Assembly: GCF_019393635.1 (NCBI RefSeq)
Contig: NC_057864.1
Span: forward strand, 445,726,822-445,790,821
Length of the DNA: 64,000 nt
From: Dromiciops gliroides
Taxonomy: Eukaryota; Chordata; Mammalia; Microbiotheria; Microbiotheriidae
Reading direction: 5' to 3'
Position numbers and translations under genes: made by a program. This document shows, piece by piece, positions 45,594 through 57,544 of the stretch. The first letter of the stretch is position 1. Each line of letters opens with the position of its first letter. The notes beneath the pieces were generated by a model, which ran no database searches, had not been told where the DNA came from, and saw only the letters and a program-made list of their open reading frames with translations.

Positions 45594-46306
45594 ACAATCT
45601 AATGTGAGTCCTTACCTGCCCCCCTCCCAGTTTTTTTGGGGAAACTAGCTAAGATTTACTGATAAATTCAGCAAGAGTTTAGGCTTTTAAGTATTTATTA
45701 AAGTGTATTAGAAATTAGTTAAAAGAGAGAGGGTAAGAGCAGATCCCTTGTAAAATGGAAAACCCTAGCTTAGATCTATTCAGTCTAGACAGAGAGAAAA
45801 CCCTCCTTTCCTAGCAGCCCACGTGAAGTTCTGCAGCCAAGATGATGTCCCAGAAGAAAAGAGGCCCTCTCTTTTTCTCTGTCTGCCACCAAGCCAAAGT
45901 CTCAGACAAAAAAGAGAAAGATCCAACGAGCGAGCCTAAGCTTCCTACTTCCTGTCTCCCTCCACGGAAGGGGAAGTCCTTCAAGCTGATTGGTTGAGGA
46001 TGGTCTCCTGTTGATGTGTAGTCCATGGCCTCTGAGAACAACATGCCACTCAGGGCCAGCCAGGTGTGGTCTCAATTTAATCAACCTTAAGTAGGTTCAA
46101 TTTATGAGAACAGCACCCCACTCAGGGCCAGCCAGGTGTGGTCTCAATTTAATCATTCTTTTTAAAATTTCTTTTTCTTTTTTTTTTAAATTTAATCATT
46201 CTCAAGTAGGTTCTCAGTCAGTTTCTCAGTCTCACCCAATTCAATCAATTCCAAATCAATCTTCAGGTGGGGCCCCTGGGCATCTGCTAAATCCCATTTT
46301 ATCACA
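45594..46306 (-). mobile_element. Solo LTR, family B relative, inside an L1
   Basis: 713-bp LTR, TGTGATGTTTAC...TTATCACA, with a perfect 4-bp duplication CCTA (45590-45593 and 46307-46310). It is longer than its relatives, partly through a 72-bp internal duplication at about 46033-46176. Confidence 0.92.
46033..46176. repeat. 72-bp tandem duplication inside the LTR
   Basis: TGAGAACAACATGCCACTCA and TGAGAACAGCACCCCACTCA start the two units; both continue GGGCCAGCCAGGTGTGGTCT. A partial third unit (AATTTAATCATTCTCAAGTAG) follows at 46189. Confidence 0.9.
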
Positions 46307-47439
46307 CCTATTTATACCAAAAATGCTTATAGCAGCTCTTTTTGTGGAGGCTAAGAATTGGAAATCAAAATGCCCATCAATTGGGGAATGGCTAAACAAG
46401 TTGTGGTATATGATGGTGATGGAATATTATTATGCTATAAGAAATGAATGACAAGCAGGATGATTTCAGAAACGCCTGGAAAGACTCATATGAACTGATG
46501 TATAGTGAAGTGAGCAGAACCAAGATAACATTGTGCACAGAGATAGCAATATTGTTCAATTAAGAACTGTGAATGACTTAACTATTCTCAACAATGCAAT
46601 GATCCAAGACAATCCCAAAAGACTAATGATGGAACATACTATCCACCTCCAAAGAAAGAACTGATATTAATGGAACACAGACTGAAGTATGGTATTTTTC
46701 ACTTTCTTTCATTTTTTTCTTTTATTCAAGTTTAATTGTACAAAATTACTAATATGGTCATATTTTACATTTAGAAAAAAAAAAAAGAAAGATGTGACCA
46801 AAACTGGAAAGAACAAGAACAATGGAATACCAGTGGACAGCCTAAGTGCTCTATGTCAGGTCAAGAGAAGGCATCTGTGGAAAACCCGTATGATAGTTGC
46901 ACAATATGGGCATGTAGGAATGGGTTGCCATCTGTATCATTGTAGGGAATATACATATTGATGAAACCACATATTTATTGTCATTTTAGAGTATATATTT
47001 CATGGAAAAACGGTTCATCTTTGTCCAAATGGTTTAGCTCCCAGAACTAAAGGAGCATCCTCTCTCTAAATATAGTAAATCCTCTTTATCTATCATCTCT
47101 ACCATACAGGCTTAGGTAGTTATACTTTTTTTAAGTATAAAAATTATTTAGTAATACTAAAAATTATCATCCCCTTTTTTTTCTCCAGGGGGACTTGACT
47201 TGAAACCAGGAATTCTATTAAATATTCAGGCTTGAAATGAACTTCCTGGTTAGCTTGGGGGTTGTTATTCCTAATTAGGGATTCCCTAATTGTCTTGGTT
47301 ATTCCATGGAAGGCCTTGGTCTTTGGGTTTGCCCTTTTATCTCAAGCTAAGTAAAGATGTAATAGAAGATACTGTGATTTTTTTTTTTCATTTTTTGTTG
47401 CCAAGACTCCATCCATGCATTTTATGTTAGCTAAGAATC

Positions 47440-47645
47440 ATAGGTCACAGATTGTACGGCTAGAAGGAGACTTTAGAGAGTTTCTCATCTAACTCCTTCA
47501 TTTGACAAATGAAGAAATTGAAACCCTTCAAGGCTCGTGCTTCACCAGAGTTGCACAATAAGCTATTGAGAGTTTGGGCCTTGAATCCAGGTTTCCTGGC
47601 TCCTAGTCCAATATTTCTTCCACTGCACCATTTAAGTACTACCTG
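47440..47645 (-). repeat. MIR SINE
   Basis: TAGGTCACAGATTGTACGGC, TTCATTTGACAAATGAAGAA, GGCCTTGAATCCAGGTTTCC. Confidence 0.7.
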
Positions 47646-48224
47646 AGGCTGATTAACCAACTTGCTTTGAACAATGTGCTTATGAAGCCAGAGCCCTCTT
47701 ATACAACGGTTCTAGATCACTGGCCCAGCCCATTCTTTTGCAAATATGTGCTGTTGGTCATGGTGGAGATGGGGAAAGAGAACATGGGTAATTGAGTAGA
47801 GAGCTGTCATGTGATGGGTAAGTATAATCACTTTCATAGAATAATAATAATATCAGATTTATGTAATGCCTTCCTGACAAAAACTCTTTGAGGTAGTCCT
47901 TGATATTCTTAAATGAGGTATTTACTTACCAATTCTTGCTGGTAAACTCAAAGTAAGACTAGCATCACAGAAAGATTTAGAACTGGATTTAGAACAAGGG
48001 TACCTGGGGTCAAATCACGGCTCTGCTAACTACAGTGTGTAGGAGTAGACTGGTAAGTGTTTAACAATGGATTCTCCAGAAAAGCATAGCCCGCTTTTAA
48101 GTTTGATTGGCACTACTATCATTTTCTCCACTACTTTTCTTAAGTCTAGACAATCTAGAAAATAATAAATTAGACCTTAATTTGTAGCATTTGCTGATTT
48201 CCAGGATATAAATCTATACGCTGA

Positions 48225-48490
48225 AAATTTAACACGTGACTCTCATGAACACATCCCTGAGGCTGTGAGACCTTGGGAAAGTCTGTTTTCTCATCTATAA
48301 AATGTTCATTTGAACTGATGATCTCTAAATTCTAAATCTGATGACTCCATGATAGTAGGAATATAACTTCAAATTTACAAATGAGTAATTGAGATGTTTA
48401 GAGCTGAACTGACTTTCCCAGCTCCGAAGTGTCAGAACTAGGATTTGAACCCAGATCCCTTGAATCCAAGTCTTGTGTTCTTTTCATTCA
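48225..48490. repeat. Two facing MIR fragments next to Ig2
   Basis: 48225-48345 in + orientation (CTCATCTATAAAATGTTCAT) and 48350-48490 in - orientation (GACTTTCCCAGCTCCGAAGT, GGATTTGAACCCAGATCCC). Confidence 0.65.
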
Positions 48491-48542
48491 ATCTTGTTAT
48501 ATAAAACTGCACGATAGATATCACTATTTCTGTTGTGTTCAG

Positions 48543-48956
48543 TGATTCCAGACACTCTCTCTGTGATCATGAAGCCTCAGACTCTCAACAAAGAGGAAGG
48601 AGAGTCATTGGTACTTACCTGTGAGGTCTCCACAGCCACAACTCAACACACCCATCTCTCTGTATCATGGTACCGGCTTCAGGGAAAAGAAAACCAACCC
48701 ACTGAGATCATTTCCCTGTCCAAAGATTTTATCCTGATCCCTGGATCCTCTTACACAGAGAGGTTTTCAGCAGGGGATGTGATACTAGACAAAATCGGCA
48801 ATACAGTCTTCAGGTTGTCCATAGGGAAACTGCAGCCTGTGGATCAGGGCCAGCTGTTCTGTAAAGCTTATGAATGGATTGAGGACCCTGACAAGACATG
48901 GACGCTTATCGCTTGGAAACAGACAGACAATGCTACGTTGATAGTCCGACCTGAAG
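48543..48956 (+). CDS. CD101: CD101 Ig domain 2 exon, with the EWI motif
   Basis: A 414-bp phase 1-1 exon encodes the second Ig domain. It begins VIPDTLSVIMKPQTL after the acceptor TTTCTGTTGTGTTCAG. The first cysteine is in LVLTCEVS, the core tryptophan in SVSWYRLQ, and the second cysteine in GQLFCKAYEWI. The Glu-Trp-Ile triplet that names the EWI subfamily is at 48872-48880. A sequon (NAT) is near the end. The donor is GGTAAGA. The domain matches human CD101 closely in the segment TEIISLSKDFIL. Confidence 0.97.
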
Positions 48957-49860
48957 GTAAGACTCTTCTTAGGTTATTAATTATTTCCATGCTTGTGTAT
49001 ATTTAGAGGTGTCTATATTTTAATTTGGAGGAAAAGGAAATCCATTTGGGGACTCAGTTTTACCTCAGTTCCAAAATACGTTTTCTAGAACGTTTGAGTA
49101 AATTAGCATTTGGCCATGTGGGAATTATAAGTATTAAGAGTGCAGTGTTCCATTTTAATTCTTTCCACATAAGATTGTATATGGGATGTCATCTAGCACC
49201 GCACCTGGCTTAATACATACTCATTGATTTATTGATTGATCAAGTAACAAATGACAGTCTATAGGTCATTTGTTAGGATGAGTCCCCTTCCTTGATTGTT
49301 ATATCTCAATTGTATCTTTAAACAACTGAAATTTATCACATCAAATTTCATCTTTGTGCTGTTTTCCCCCGCTCCAACACAGCTTTGTGTCACTCTTGGA
49401 TGGATCCTCACTTTTATGAGGTCAGCAATGTGATCAGGGCAGAGAGTCACTTGACACTAATCCCAGTCAAACAGAAGATTATATAGACATTCTGTCTAGG
49501 AAAAAAATCTTGGGCTTGATGAAAAAAGATTTCCTACAAATACAAAGGGGATTTCTATGTTCTCTCTTAGTAACTTCCTATTCCATTGCAGAATACAGAA
49601 CAGTAACTTGCAATTCCAAGGGCCCAGGGTGAACAACAAGAAAGACCTCAAATCAGCTTTTTAAGACAAATTCAGTTTCAGGGGAAGATCTCAAGGAAGG
49701 AATTCAGACTGTAGGACTGAATGCCTTGTGTAGGGAGACAACAACATGAGGCTCTTGTTGAGAAGGCTATAGCTAGCGGGGAGAACAGGGAAGGTTCCAG
49801 TAGAGAGTAAATTATTGGGGGTCATGGGATGGAACAAAGCATATCTGTAGTAGTTTCTTA
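48957..49860 (+). other. CD101 intron after Ig2
   Basis: No repeat or exon recognised in about 900 bp. Confidence 0.45.
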
Positions 49861-49867
49861 TTTTAAA

Positions 49868-50012
49868 TTTTTTTTAAGTGAGGCAATTGGGGTTAAGTGA
49901 CTTGCCCAGGGTCATACAGCTAGTAAGTGTTAAGTGTCTAAGGCTAGATTTGAACTCAGGTACTCCTGAATCCAGGGCCGGTGCTCTATCCACTGTGCCA
50001 CCTAGCTGCCCC
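49868..50012 (-). repeat. Short-type CORE-SINE
   Basis: Full element; TAGTTTCTTATTTTA at both flanks. Confidence 0.95.
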
Positions 50013-50198
50013 TGTAGTTTCTTATTTTAGCTATTTTATCTTGCTAACAAGGTGCAAAATGAGCTTAATTATTTTTTTGAACACAATGGCTTTGAGGACC
50101 CTCTAAATTTTGCCACCCTTGGGAAAAGCCCTGAACAGCCTACCTTAGTTATGACTATAGTTGGAAATGGTTTCAAGAGGTTAAAAACTACTGTAATG

Positions 50199-50341
50199 GG
50201 GCAGTTCGGTGGCGCAGTGGATAGAGCACCAGCCCTGGAGTCAGGAGTACCTGAGTTCAAATCCGGCCTCAGACACTTAACACTTACTAGCTATGTGACC
50301 CTGGGCAAGTCACTTAACCCCAATTGCCTCACTAAAAAAAA
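50199..50341 (+). repeat. Short-type CORE-SINE, 80 bp before Ig3
   Basis: Full element; flanks CTACTGTAATG and TTACTGTAATG. Confidence 0.95.
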
Positions 50342-50421
50342 ATTACTGTAATGTTACTGAAAGGAAGAAAGGAGAAAGGAAGTGAATCTTGCAAATCAGT
50401 GTCTCACTTTTGTTTTCCCAG

Positions 50422-50811
50422 TGAGAGATTTTCAAGTTAACATTTCTGTGGAAAGTTCCTTTGCCCTAGGGCAACCTTTGCGACTGATCTGCTCAGTACC
50501 ATCAGAGAGTAGACTGAACCAAAGATTGCAGGTGGTCTGGTACCTGAATACTACCATCATTGGCAATATTGATCCCAGTGGTGTCCTGGGCTTAAAAAAA
50601 GACTATGAAGAAAGAGCCAACCTTGGACAGCTCCAGATGTCAAAGATCAGTCCCAAGACCTTCACCTTCATCATCTTCTCCATGGGTCCTCAGGATGAAG
50701 GTGTATACAAGTGTGAGGTGGCACAGGTGGTGAGCATTCACAAGGACTCTCAAGGGTCCCTTCAGAGAAAGCGGTTTGCAGACATCAGTATACGTCTCAG
50801 AAAACCAACAG
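50422..50811 (+). CDS. CD101: CD101 Ig domain 3 exon
   Basis: A 390-bp phase 1-1 exon encodes the third Ig domain, starting VRDFQVNISVESSF after the acceptor TTTTGTTTTCCCAG. The first cysteine is in LRLICSVP, the core tryptophan in QVVWYLNT and the second cysteine in DEGVYKCEVAQ. Sequons NIS and NTT are present. The segment GVLGLKKDYEERA is nearly the same in human CD101. The donor GGTAAGTAAG is strong. A sense SINE ends about 80 bp upstream and an antisense one starts about 175 bp downstream. Confidence 0.97.
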
Positions 50812-50984
50812 GTAAGTAAGGATGGGGCTATCCTTGGAAAACATGCCAGAACAAGGATCTTACTCTTTTAAAGTTTCCTCTTTAGTGAGTCCAGGTGTGC
50901 CTTCATTTGCATAAGGGATGCATTCTGAGAAACGGTATGAATCACGTCTATTTTGAAATATATCAAGGAAAGTTCTTTGTTTTG

Positions 50985-51124
50985 GTTTTTGGTTTTGGGG
51001 CAGGGTTAAGTGACTTGCCCAGGGTCACACAGCTAGTAAGTGTCAAGTGTCTGGGGCTGGATTTGAACTCAGATCCTCCTGAATCCAGGGCCGGTGCTCT
51101 ATCCACTGCACCATCTAGATGTCC
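50985..51124 (-). repeat. Short-type CORE-SINE
   Basis: GGGGCAGGGTTAAGTGACTT to ACCATCTAGATGTCC; CAAGGAAAGT at both flanks. Confidence 0.94.
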
Positions 51125-51445
51125 CAAGGAAAGTCTTATTGGAAGAAGGAACACTGTGGTGGATCCCAATAGAAAGTGATTCTTATCAATATGTGATTTC
51201 ACTGGTGTGAGAATTCCTTCCACCAATTCAGTATCAATCCATTTATGGCTTAGTAGATGAGTCTCAGGAGAGTTACCTGGAATTTGAAGAGAATAAATGA
51301 CTTGCCAGGAGATAAACAACTAAACATCAGAGGCCAGATTTAAACTAAGGTCTTCCTGATCTCCAAGTGGCTCACTTTGCCTTTCATTTATTATTATTTA
51401 GGCAAATACTTCTCCCCCAAATAGCTTGATAGAAAGAGAAAGTAT

Positions 51446-51680
51446 AGGCAACTAGGTGACCCAGGCTTGGAACCAGGAAGACTCATCTTCCTGAGTTCAA
51501 ATACAGCCTCAGATACTTACTAGCTGTGTGACCCTGACCAAGTCACTTAACCTTGTTTTCCTCAGTTTGCTCATCTGTAAAATGAGCTGAAGAAGGAAAT
51601 GGCAAACTGCTCTGATAGCTTTGCCAAGAAAACCCCCAAATGAGGCCATGACAAGTCAGACACGACTGAAACAATTCCAC
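51446..51680 (+). repeat. Long-type CORE-SINE
   Basis: Worn head, CATCTTCCTGAGTTCAAATA, core and long tail to CAGACACGACTGAAACAATT; AGAAAGAGAAAGT flanks. Confidence 0.92.
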
Positions 51681-51694
51681 AAAGAGAAAGTGTG

Positions 51695-51870
51695 GTGGAT
51701 TGGAAATCAGAGTAATTCAAGGTCTGGTTTCATTTCTGCCACTAACTAGCTTTCTGTCTTTGAATAAACTACCTATACTATCTGGGCCTCAGTTTCTTCA
51801 CCTGTAAAATGAAGGATTTTGATGAGATGATCTCTAAGGTGCCTTTTAGCTCTAGATTTCTCTGATCCTC
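51695..51870 (+). repeat. MIR SINE
   Basis: GGTGGATTGGAAATCAGAGT, CTCAGTTTCTTCACCTGTAA, GATGATCTCTAAGGTGCC. Confidence 0.75.
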
Positions 51871-52091
51871 TTCTAACTATTTTTATAATGTCTGGTTTTT
51901 CATACTTAAAAAAGGAAACACACAAAAAACATTTTGACCCTCTTGCCTGGAGAGTGGGGTCTAGGAAGAGTGGACAGGAAGTAAGGGAAATAGAATTATT
52001 ATACAGGTGGGTAAATGGGAAGACCTTAGGATCACAGCTGAAGAGTAGGAGGGGACCTCTGAGGCTACCCAGTCCAGGGAAGTCAAGTGAC

Positions 52092-52094
<3 letters not shown>

Positions 52095-52122
<28 letters not shown>

Positions 52123-52254
52123 GCAGGGCAAAGAGGGTTAAGTGACTTGCCCAGGATCACACAGCTAGTGTCAAGTTGTCTGAGGCTAGATTTGAACTCA
52201 GGTCCTCCTGAATCCAGGGCCAGTGCTTTATCCACTGCGCCACCTAGCTGCCCC
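52095..52254 (-). repeat. Short-type CORE-SINE with (TTTTG)n tail
   Basis: Full element; CAAGTGACTTTT at both flanks. Confidence 0.96.
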
Positions 52255-52739
52255 CCAAGTGACTTTTTAAGTGGCAGAGTCAGAATTTGAACCCAGGCCC
52301 TAGGATTCCAGAACCAGCACTCTTTTCACTGTACCATGCTCCAGCATTTTGTTCTTCCTTTTGGAAAATAACGTGCCAGTCTTTACAATCCCTGATGGAG
52401 TTGGCCTCTTCTAAATGCTTTTGGTTTGCCTTTCCCTTCCATCTTTCATCTGTACGGGGGGAACAGTAGCCTTCTTTCTACATTCCAAACATGACTCAAC
52501 TGTATAAAATAAAGAGACAAATGAGATGTTTAAATTCTGTTTATTGCAGTATGTGCTTATAGGGTGGTTGTTCCAGCATGGTCTGTGCTTCTCTGTCCTT
52601 GTAATGAAAGCTGAAATTTATGTATCGTTTTCAGGTTTACAAGGCATTTTTTCTTAAATGCCTACTCAAGAGGCAGCAGGAGGTATTAGATAAAGAGCTC
52701 GCCTGAGAGTTAACACTTGGGTTCAAGCCCAACCTCTGA

Positions 52740-53160
52740 AACATTTGGGGAGCGGGGAGGCACAGAGGATAGAGTCCTAGACCTGGAGTTAGGAAGTTAT
52801 TGTTGTTCAATTGTGTATGACTCTTCATGACGCAGTGTACCACAGCATGCTAATACTGTCCATGGGGTTTTCTTGGCCAAGTTGTATTTTGGTTTGGAAA
52901 TGGTTTGCCATTTCCTTCTCTAGTGCATTAAGGTAAACAGAGGTTAAGTTACTTCCCCAGGTTCACACAACTAAGTGTCTGAGGTCAGATTTGAACTCAT
53001 GAGGATGAGTCTTCCTAACTCCAGTCGCAGGGCTCTATCCACTGAGCCACCTAGCTGCCTTAGGAAGACCTGGGTTCAAATCCAGTCTCAGACACATATG
53101 AGCTGTTTGACCCTGGGAAAGTGACTTAACCTCTCTCAGCCTCAGGTTCCTCATCTGTGA
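52740..53160 (+). repeat. SINE split by an antisense long SINE
   Basis: Left arm ends GGAGTTAGGAAG (52797), right arm resumes TTAGGAAGACCTGGGTTCAA at 53059; the insert is 52798-53058. Confidence 0.85.
52798..53058 (-). repeat. Long-type CORE-SINE, nested
   Basis: TTATTGTTGTTCAATTGTGT to CCACCTAGCTGCC with the 8-bp duplication TTAGGAAG. Confidence 0.92.
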
Positions 53161-53253
53161 AAAGGGGTTCATAATAGCACTTACCTCCCAGAGTTGTTAT
53201 AAGGATCAAATAAGATAATATTTATAAAGCATTTAGTAAAGTATGTGACGCAT

Positions 53254-53500
53254 GTTGTTATTCAGTCATTTTTCAATCTGCCCAACTCTTTGTGACCCCA
53301 TTTGGTGTTTTCTTAGCAAAGATACTGGAGTGTTTTGCCATTTCCTTCTCCAGCTCATTTAACAGATGAGGAAACTGAGGCAAAAAGGGTTAAGTGACTT
53401 GCCCAGGATCACACAGCTAGTAAGTGTCTGAGGTCAGATTTGAACTCGAGTCTTCCTGACTCTAGGCCCTGTACTCTATCCACTGTGCTACCTAGGTGCC
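53254..53500 (-). repeat. Long-type CORE-SINE
   Basis: TTGTTATTCAGTCATTTTTC to GTGCTACCTAGGTGCCC; a surrounding L2/MIR end (TAATATTTATAAAGCATTTA, then GTAGGTGCTTAATAAATG) is split by it. Confidence 0.93.
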
Positions 53501-54429
53501 CACATGACAAATAGTAGGTGCTTAATAAATGATTATTCCCTTTCATTCCCTCTGTACAGCTGTGGACAAATTATTTACCACTGATGATTCTCTAATCATA
53601 CAAATTATACAATACTGTGGTTGTCGATCTGTATCAGGAGAGTTTTCCTAATCTGATGATACCATCACCCAAAGACCCTCCCTCCAACTCTGCCCAAATG
53701 TGTTTATACATAAGCATGTTATAAAATCTCAGACTCTCCAGGAATTCATGTTTTGCTTTCCCTGTTTACAAACATTAGCCCAAGTTTAATCTTTAGAAAA
53801 CAGAAATATATACACATGTGCACCCTGCACATGTTTGTTTGGGAAGATGGCGATTGAGAGCTCCGTGTAAGGGGATGGCTGAAAAGACTCTGAAGGTCAA
53901 CTCATCCTAACAAGTAAGAAGGAAGTTGACGTTACGGGGAGCTCTCTTTTCAGCTGTTCATTAATCAGACAGCCCTGAGCTCCTCTGAGAGACACTGGGC
54001 TTGGAGTCAGCAGATCCAAGTGTGAATGCCGGCTCTCTCTCCCCTTTAGTCCGTGGAAACTTGGACCTGATTGTTTTCTCTCTGAGCCTCTGTTATTGTA
54101 CTGGTAAAACAAGGCTTAAAAACTACACCTCACTGAGAGGTTGAAAGGATCAGATGAGAGAATGGATGTCAAGGGATCTTTCCACCCTTGGGCACTCTGG
54201 AAATGTCAACACTCTCCAGGCTCAGAGGAGCAAGGACTGCATTTGGACCATCACCTTCTGAGCACTTTCTACAGTAAACAGAATTAAATGGATTATTTGT
54301 TTCTTTATTTCATGCAATTGAGTCATGATTGGGATGAAGGAAGATGACTACTTTTCCCTAGCTAAAAAGGATTTGGAAGAGACAGACATAATCTAGGATT
54401 GTAAATGTTGGTACATCATTCTGCAAAAT

Positions 54430-54626
54430 ATTAGAGGCATTGTAACATAGGGGAAAGAGCCTTGGGTTCTAGAGTCATGGGACCTGTGTTTGAATCTTAC
54501 CACTTAAATCTCTGTCATTTATTGTGGGATCTTGTTAAAGTCACTTGATTTCCTTGGACCTCATCTTCCTCATCTGTAAAATGAGGGAATTGGGCTAGAT
54601 TACCCCTAAGCTCCCTTCCATCTCTG

Positions 54627-54628
<2 letters not shown>
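54430..54628 (+). repeat. MIR SINE
   Basis: TGTAACATAGGGGAAAGAGC, CTTCCTCATCTGTAAAATGA, CTAGATTACCCCTAAGCTCC. Confidence 0.8.
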
Positions 54629-54629
<1 letters not shown>

Positions 54630-54658
<29 letters not shown>

Positions 54659-54750
54659 CTCTTCTCTTCTTTTCTTTTCTCTTTCTTCCTTCCTTTCTTT
54701 CCCTTCCTTCCTTCCTTCCTTCCTTCCTTCCTTCCTTCCTTCCTTCCTTC

Positions 54751-54835
<85 letters not shown>

Positions 54836-54936
54836 TTCCTTCCTTCCTTCCTTCCTTCCTTCCTTCCTTCCTTCCTTCCTTCCTTCCTTCCTTCCTTCCT
54901 TCCTTCCTTCCTTCCTTCCTTCCTTCCTTCCTTCCT

Positions 54937-54994
<58 letters not shown>

Positions 54995-55312
54995 TTCCTT
55001 CCTTCCTTCCTTCCTTTCTTCCTTCCTTCCTTTCTTTCTTCCTTTCTTCCTTTCTTCCTTTCTTCCTTTCTTCCTTTCTTCCTTCCTTCCTTCCTTCCTT
55101 CCTTCCTTCTTTCCTTCCTTCCTTCCTTCCTTCCTTCCTTCCTTCCTTCCTTCCTTCCTTCCTTCCTTCCTTCCTTCCTTCCTTCCTTCCTTCCTTCCTT
55201 CCTTCCTTCCTTCCTTCCTTCCTTTCCTCCTTTCTTCCTTTCTTCCTTTCTTCCTTTCTTCCTTTCTTCCTTTCTTCCTTCCTTCCTTTCTTCCTTTCTT
55301 CCTTTCTTTTTT
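54630..55312. repeat. Long (TTCC/TTTC)n tetranucleotide array
   Basis: About 680 bp of alternating TTCC and TTTC blocks that end exactly at the T-rich tail of an antisense SINE. Confidence 0.98.
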
Positions 55313-55455
55313 TTTTTGCGGGGCAGTGAGGGTTAAGTGACTTGCCCAGGGTCACACAGCTGGTAAGTGTCTGAGGCCACATTTGAAGGCAGGAAGGTGA
55401 GTCTTACTGACTCCAACCCCAGCACTCTATGCACTATGGCGCCACCTAGTTGCCA
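55313..55455 (-). repeat. CORE-SINE whose A tail seeded the tetranucleotide array
   Basis: GGGGCAGTGAGGGTTAAGTG core side and GGCGCCACCTAGTTGCC head. Confidence 0.93.
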
Positions 55456-55572
55456 CATGATGAATGACAGCTAATGAAGTGAGATTTGAAGTTGATCAAT
55501 GGTCCTTCCCATAAAAGTGCAAACAATAAAAACAGAATCAATATTAAAAATGACATTTAAATTTGGACTTTG

Positions 55573-55718
55573 GGGGCAGCTGGGTGGCGCAGTGGATGGA
55601 GCATGGGCCCTGGATTCAGGAGTACCTGAGTTCAGGTCTGGCCTCAGACACTTGACAACTGGCTGTGTGGCCCTGGGCAGGTCACTTAACCCCCATAGCC
55701 CTATAAAAAAAAAAAAAA
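55573..55718 (+). repeat. Short-type CORE-SINE
   Basis: GGGGCAGCTGGGTGGCGCAG head; the core reads GGCTGTGTGGCCCTGGGCAG. Confidence 0.95.
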
Positions 55719-55787
55719 TTGGAATTCACAACAATTCCATGTAATGAGTGTTATTGGTATTATTATCCCTAAGTTAATGATGAGGAA

Positions 55788-56048
55788 GGGGCAGCTGGGT
55801 GGTACAGTAGTGCATAGAATACCAAGTCTGGGGGTCAGAAAGACTTCTCTCCCTGAGTTCAAATCCAGCCTTAGATATTCACTAGCTGTGTGATCCTGGG
55901 GGCAAGTCACTTCACCCTATTTGCCTCAGTTTCCTCATCTGAAAAATGAGCTGGAGAAGGAAATGGCAAACTATGCCAGTATCTTTGCCAAGAAAACCCC
56001 AAACGGGGTCATGAGGAATTGGGCACGACTGAAACAACAGAACAACAA
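55788..56048 (+). repeat. Long-type CORE-SINE
   Basis: GGGGCAGCTGGGTGGTACAG to GGCACGACTGAAACAACAGA. Confidence 0.95.
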
Positions 56049-56299
56049 AATGAGGAGAAAACTATTGCTGAGGGTAGTTAAGTGGCTTAGGTTCTTATGG
56101 CTACCAAATGTTAGAGGCTAAATTCAAACCCAATCTCAAAGTCCCCTATTATATCTCCTAGGTCATGCTGCCTTTGCAAATAAAGGGAATAAAATATTTA
56201 TCTCAACTGTGGATGGAGGTTACATTTGTGTTTATCGAACAAACAAAAGAAATGATGAAGAACGTGGTAGATAGATTAGATTACATAAAAATAAACATT

Positions 56300-56620
56300 C
56301 AGTACAAATACTAACCTAGAGTTCTTTCAGAATGCTTTCCTCACAATAATCTTGTGGGAGGTAGATAGTACAAGTATTAGCATACCCACAAAGCATCCAA
56401 CTGAAGCTCAGAGAAGTTAAATAATTTGCCTAGGATCATGAAGCCAATAAAAGTTGGAGTCTAGAATTGATTTAACAAGCACTTATTAAGTGTTTACTAT
56501 TTACCAAACACAAAGCTAGTCCCTGGTAATACAAACATAAAAGTGAGGTAGTATCTACCCTCAAGGATCTTCCATTCTAATGAAGAGTACAATACAGAGG
56601 CCAGGAGAGAGAGTACTGTC
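56300..56620 (-). repeat. MIR then L2 fragments
   Basis: MIR-like 56310-56465 (CTGAAGCTCAGAGAAGTTAA) and L2 56466-56620 (TTAACAAGCACTTATTAAGT). Confidence 0.6.
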
Positions 56621-56721
56621 ATAGGGATTGTTAGGGTTGTCACAGAGCAGTAGATTGCTGTGGCCTTTTCTATAGCAATGATCATAATGAACTCATTACA
56701 GAATAATGTCATTTCATCAGA

Positions 56722-57030
56722 GGAGCAGCTAGGTGGCACAATGGATAGAGCACTGGTCCTGGAGTTGGAAGAACCTGAATTTAAATCTTACCTCAGATAC
56801 TTACTAGCTGTGACCTTGGGCAAGTCACTCAACCTCAATTGCCTTAAACATCTGGGGCCATCTCCAGTCATCCTGATGTATATCTTGCCACTAGACCCAA
56901 ATGGCTCAGGAGGAGAGAGTAAGGTTGGTGAATTTGCACAACTCTCCCTCACTTAAATCCAATTCACTGCAAGTCATGACATGGTCATGGTGCTCTTTGA
57001 GAATGAAGGACAAACAACAACAACAATACA
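56722..57030 (+). repeat. Third-type SINE, intact reference copy
   Basis: About 300 bp: GAGCAGCTAGGTGGCACAAT head, CATCTGGGGCCATCTCCAGT, CTTTGAGAATGAAGGACAAA and a CAACAACAACAATA end. Shows what the split copy at 35536-36360 looked like. Confidence 0.92.
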
Positions 57031-57544
57031 GAGTAAGAGGTAGATTATGTAAGTGAAGATGGGTGGGGATGAGGGTTCCTATACAGAGGCAAGTCAGATG
57101 TCAAGATGCTGAGTAGAACGTACTATCCTGGTGGAAGGCCAGATGAAATGAATGGTATCCAGGTGTGCTGACTCCAGGTCCTGTGCTCTTGACAGGTACC
57201 ATATGGTGTCTCTGTGCAGCCCATACTGTTTATAAAAATACTAGTCTATAAACATTCATAAATAAAAACTACTGTCAATACAGATGCATATTACATAGAA
57301 ACATATGGATAGAGATTCAATCTCTAATTTCATTGCCATAGGCAAAAAAAAAAAATTCTTTATCCCCAGGTGAAGAAAGGTGCTCCTTCTTCCAATGCAG
57401 GTGGCCACCTTCCCTGTAACTCATAGTAGTCGAGACTTGACTAGGGTCATTCAACCAGAATGTATAATAGACAAGGCTGGAACTGAGGTCCTACTGGCTT
57501 CAAAGCCAATCCTTTCCATTTTGACATGCTGCTTCTTTCTCTGT

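Larger units (their letters stand above)
45388..46785 (+). repeat. L1 3' end split by an LTR
   Basis: Left arm with GGAGAACAATTTGGAACTAT and GGATTTATATCCCAAAGACA, right arm with CAATTGGGGAATGGCTAAAC and TGAAGTGAGCAGAACCAAGA, ending in an A run near 46770. The solo LTR at 45594-46306 lies between. Confidence 0.88.
44662..48542 (+). other. CD101: CD101 intron between Ig1 and Ig2
   Basis: 3.9 kb with L2, SINE, a split L1 and MIRs; no extra Ig exon. GT...AG ends are in place. Confidence 0.9.

Noticed and set aside
54606..55382. 258-codon open frame on the - strand
   Set aside because: It is a translation of the tetranucleotide repeat (KEGRKEGR units) plus a SINE; not a protein gene.
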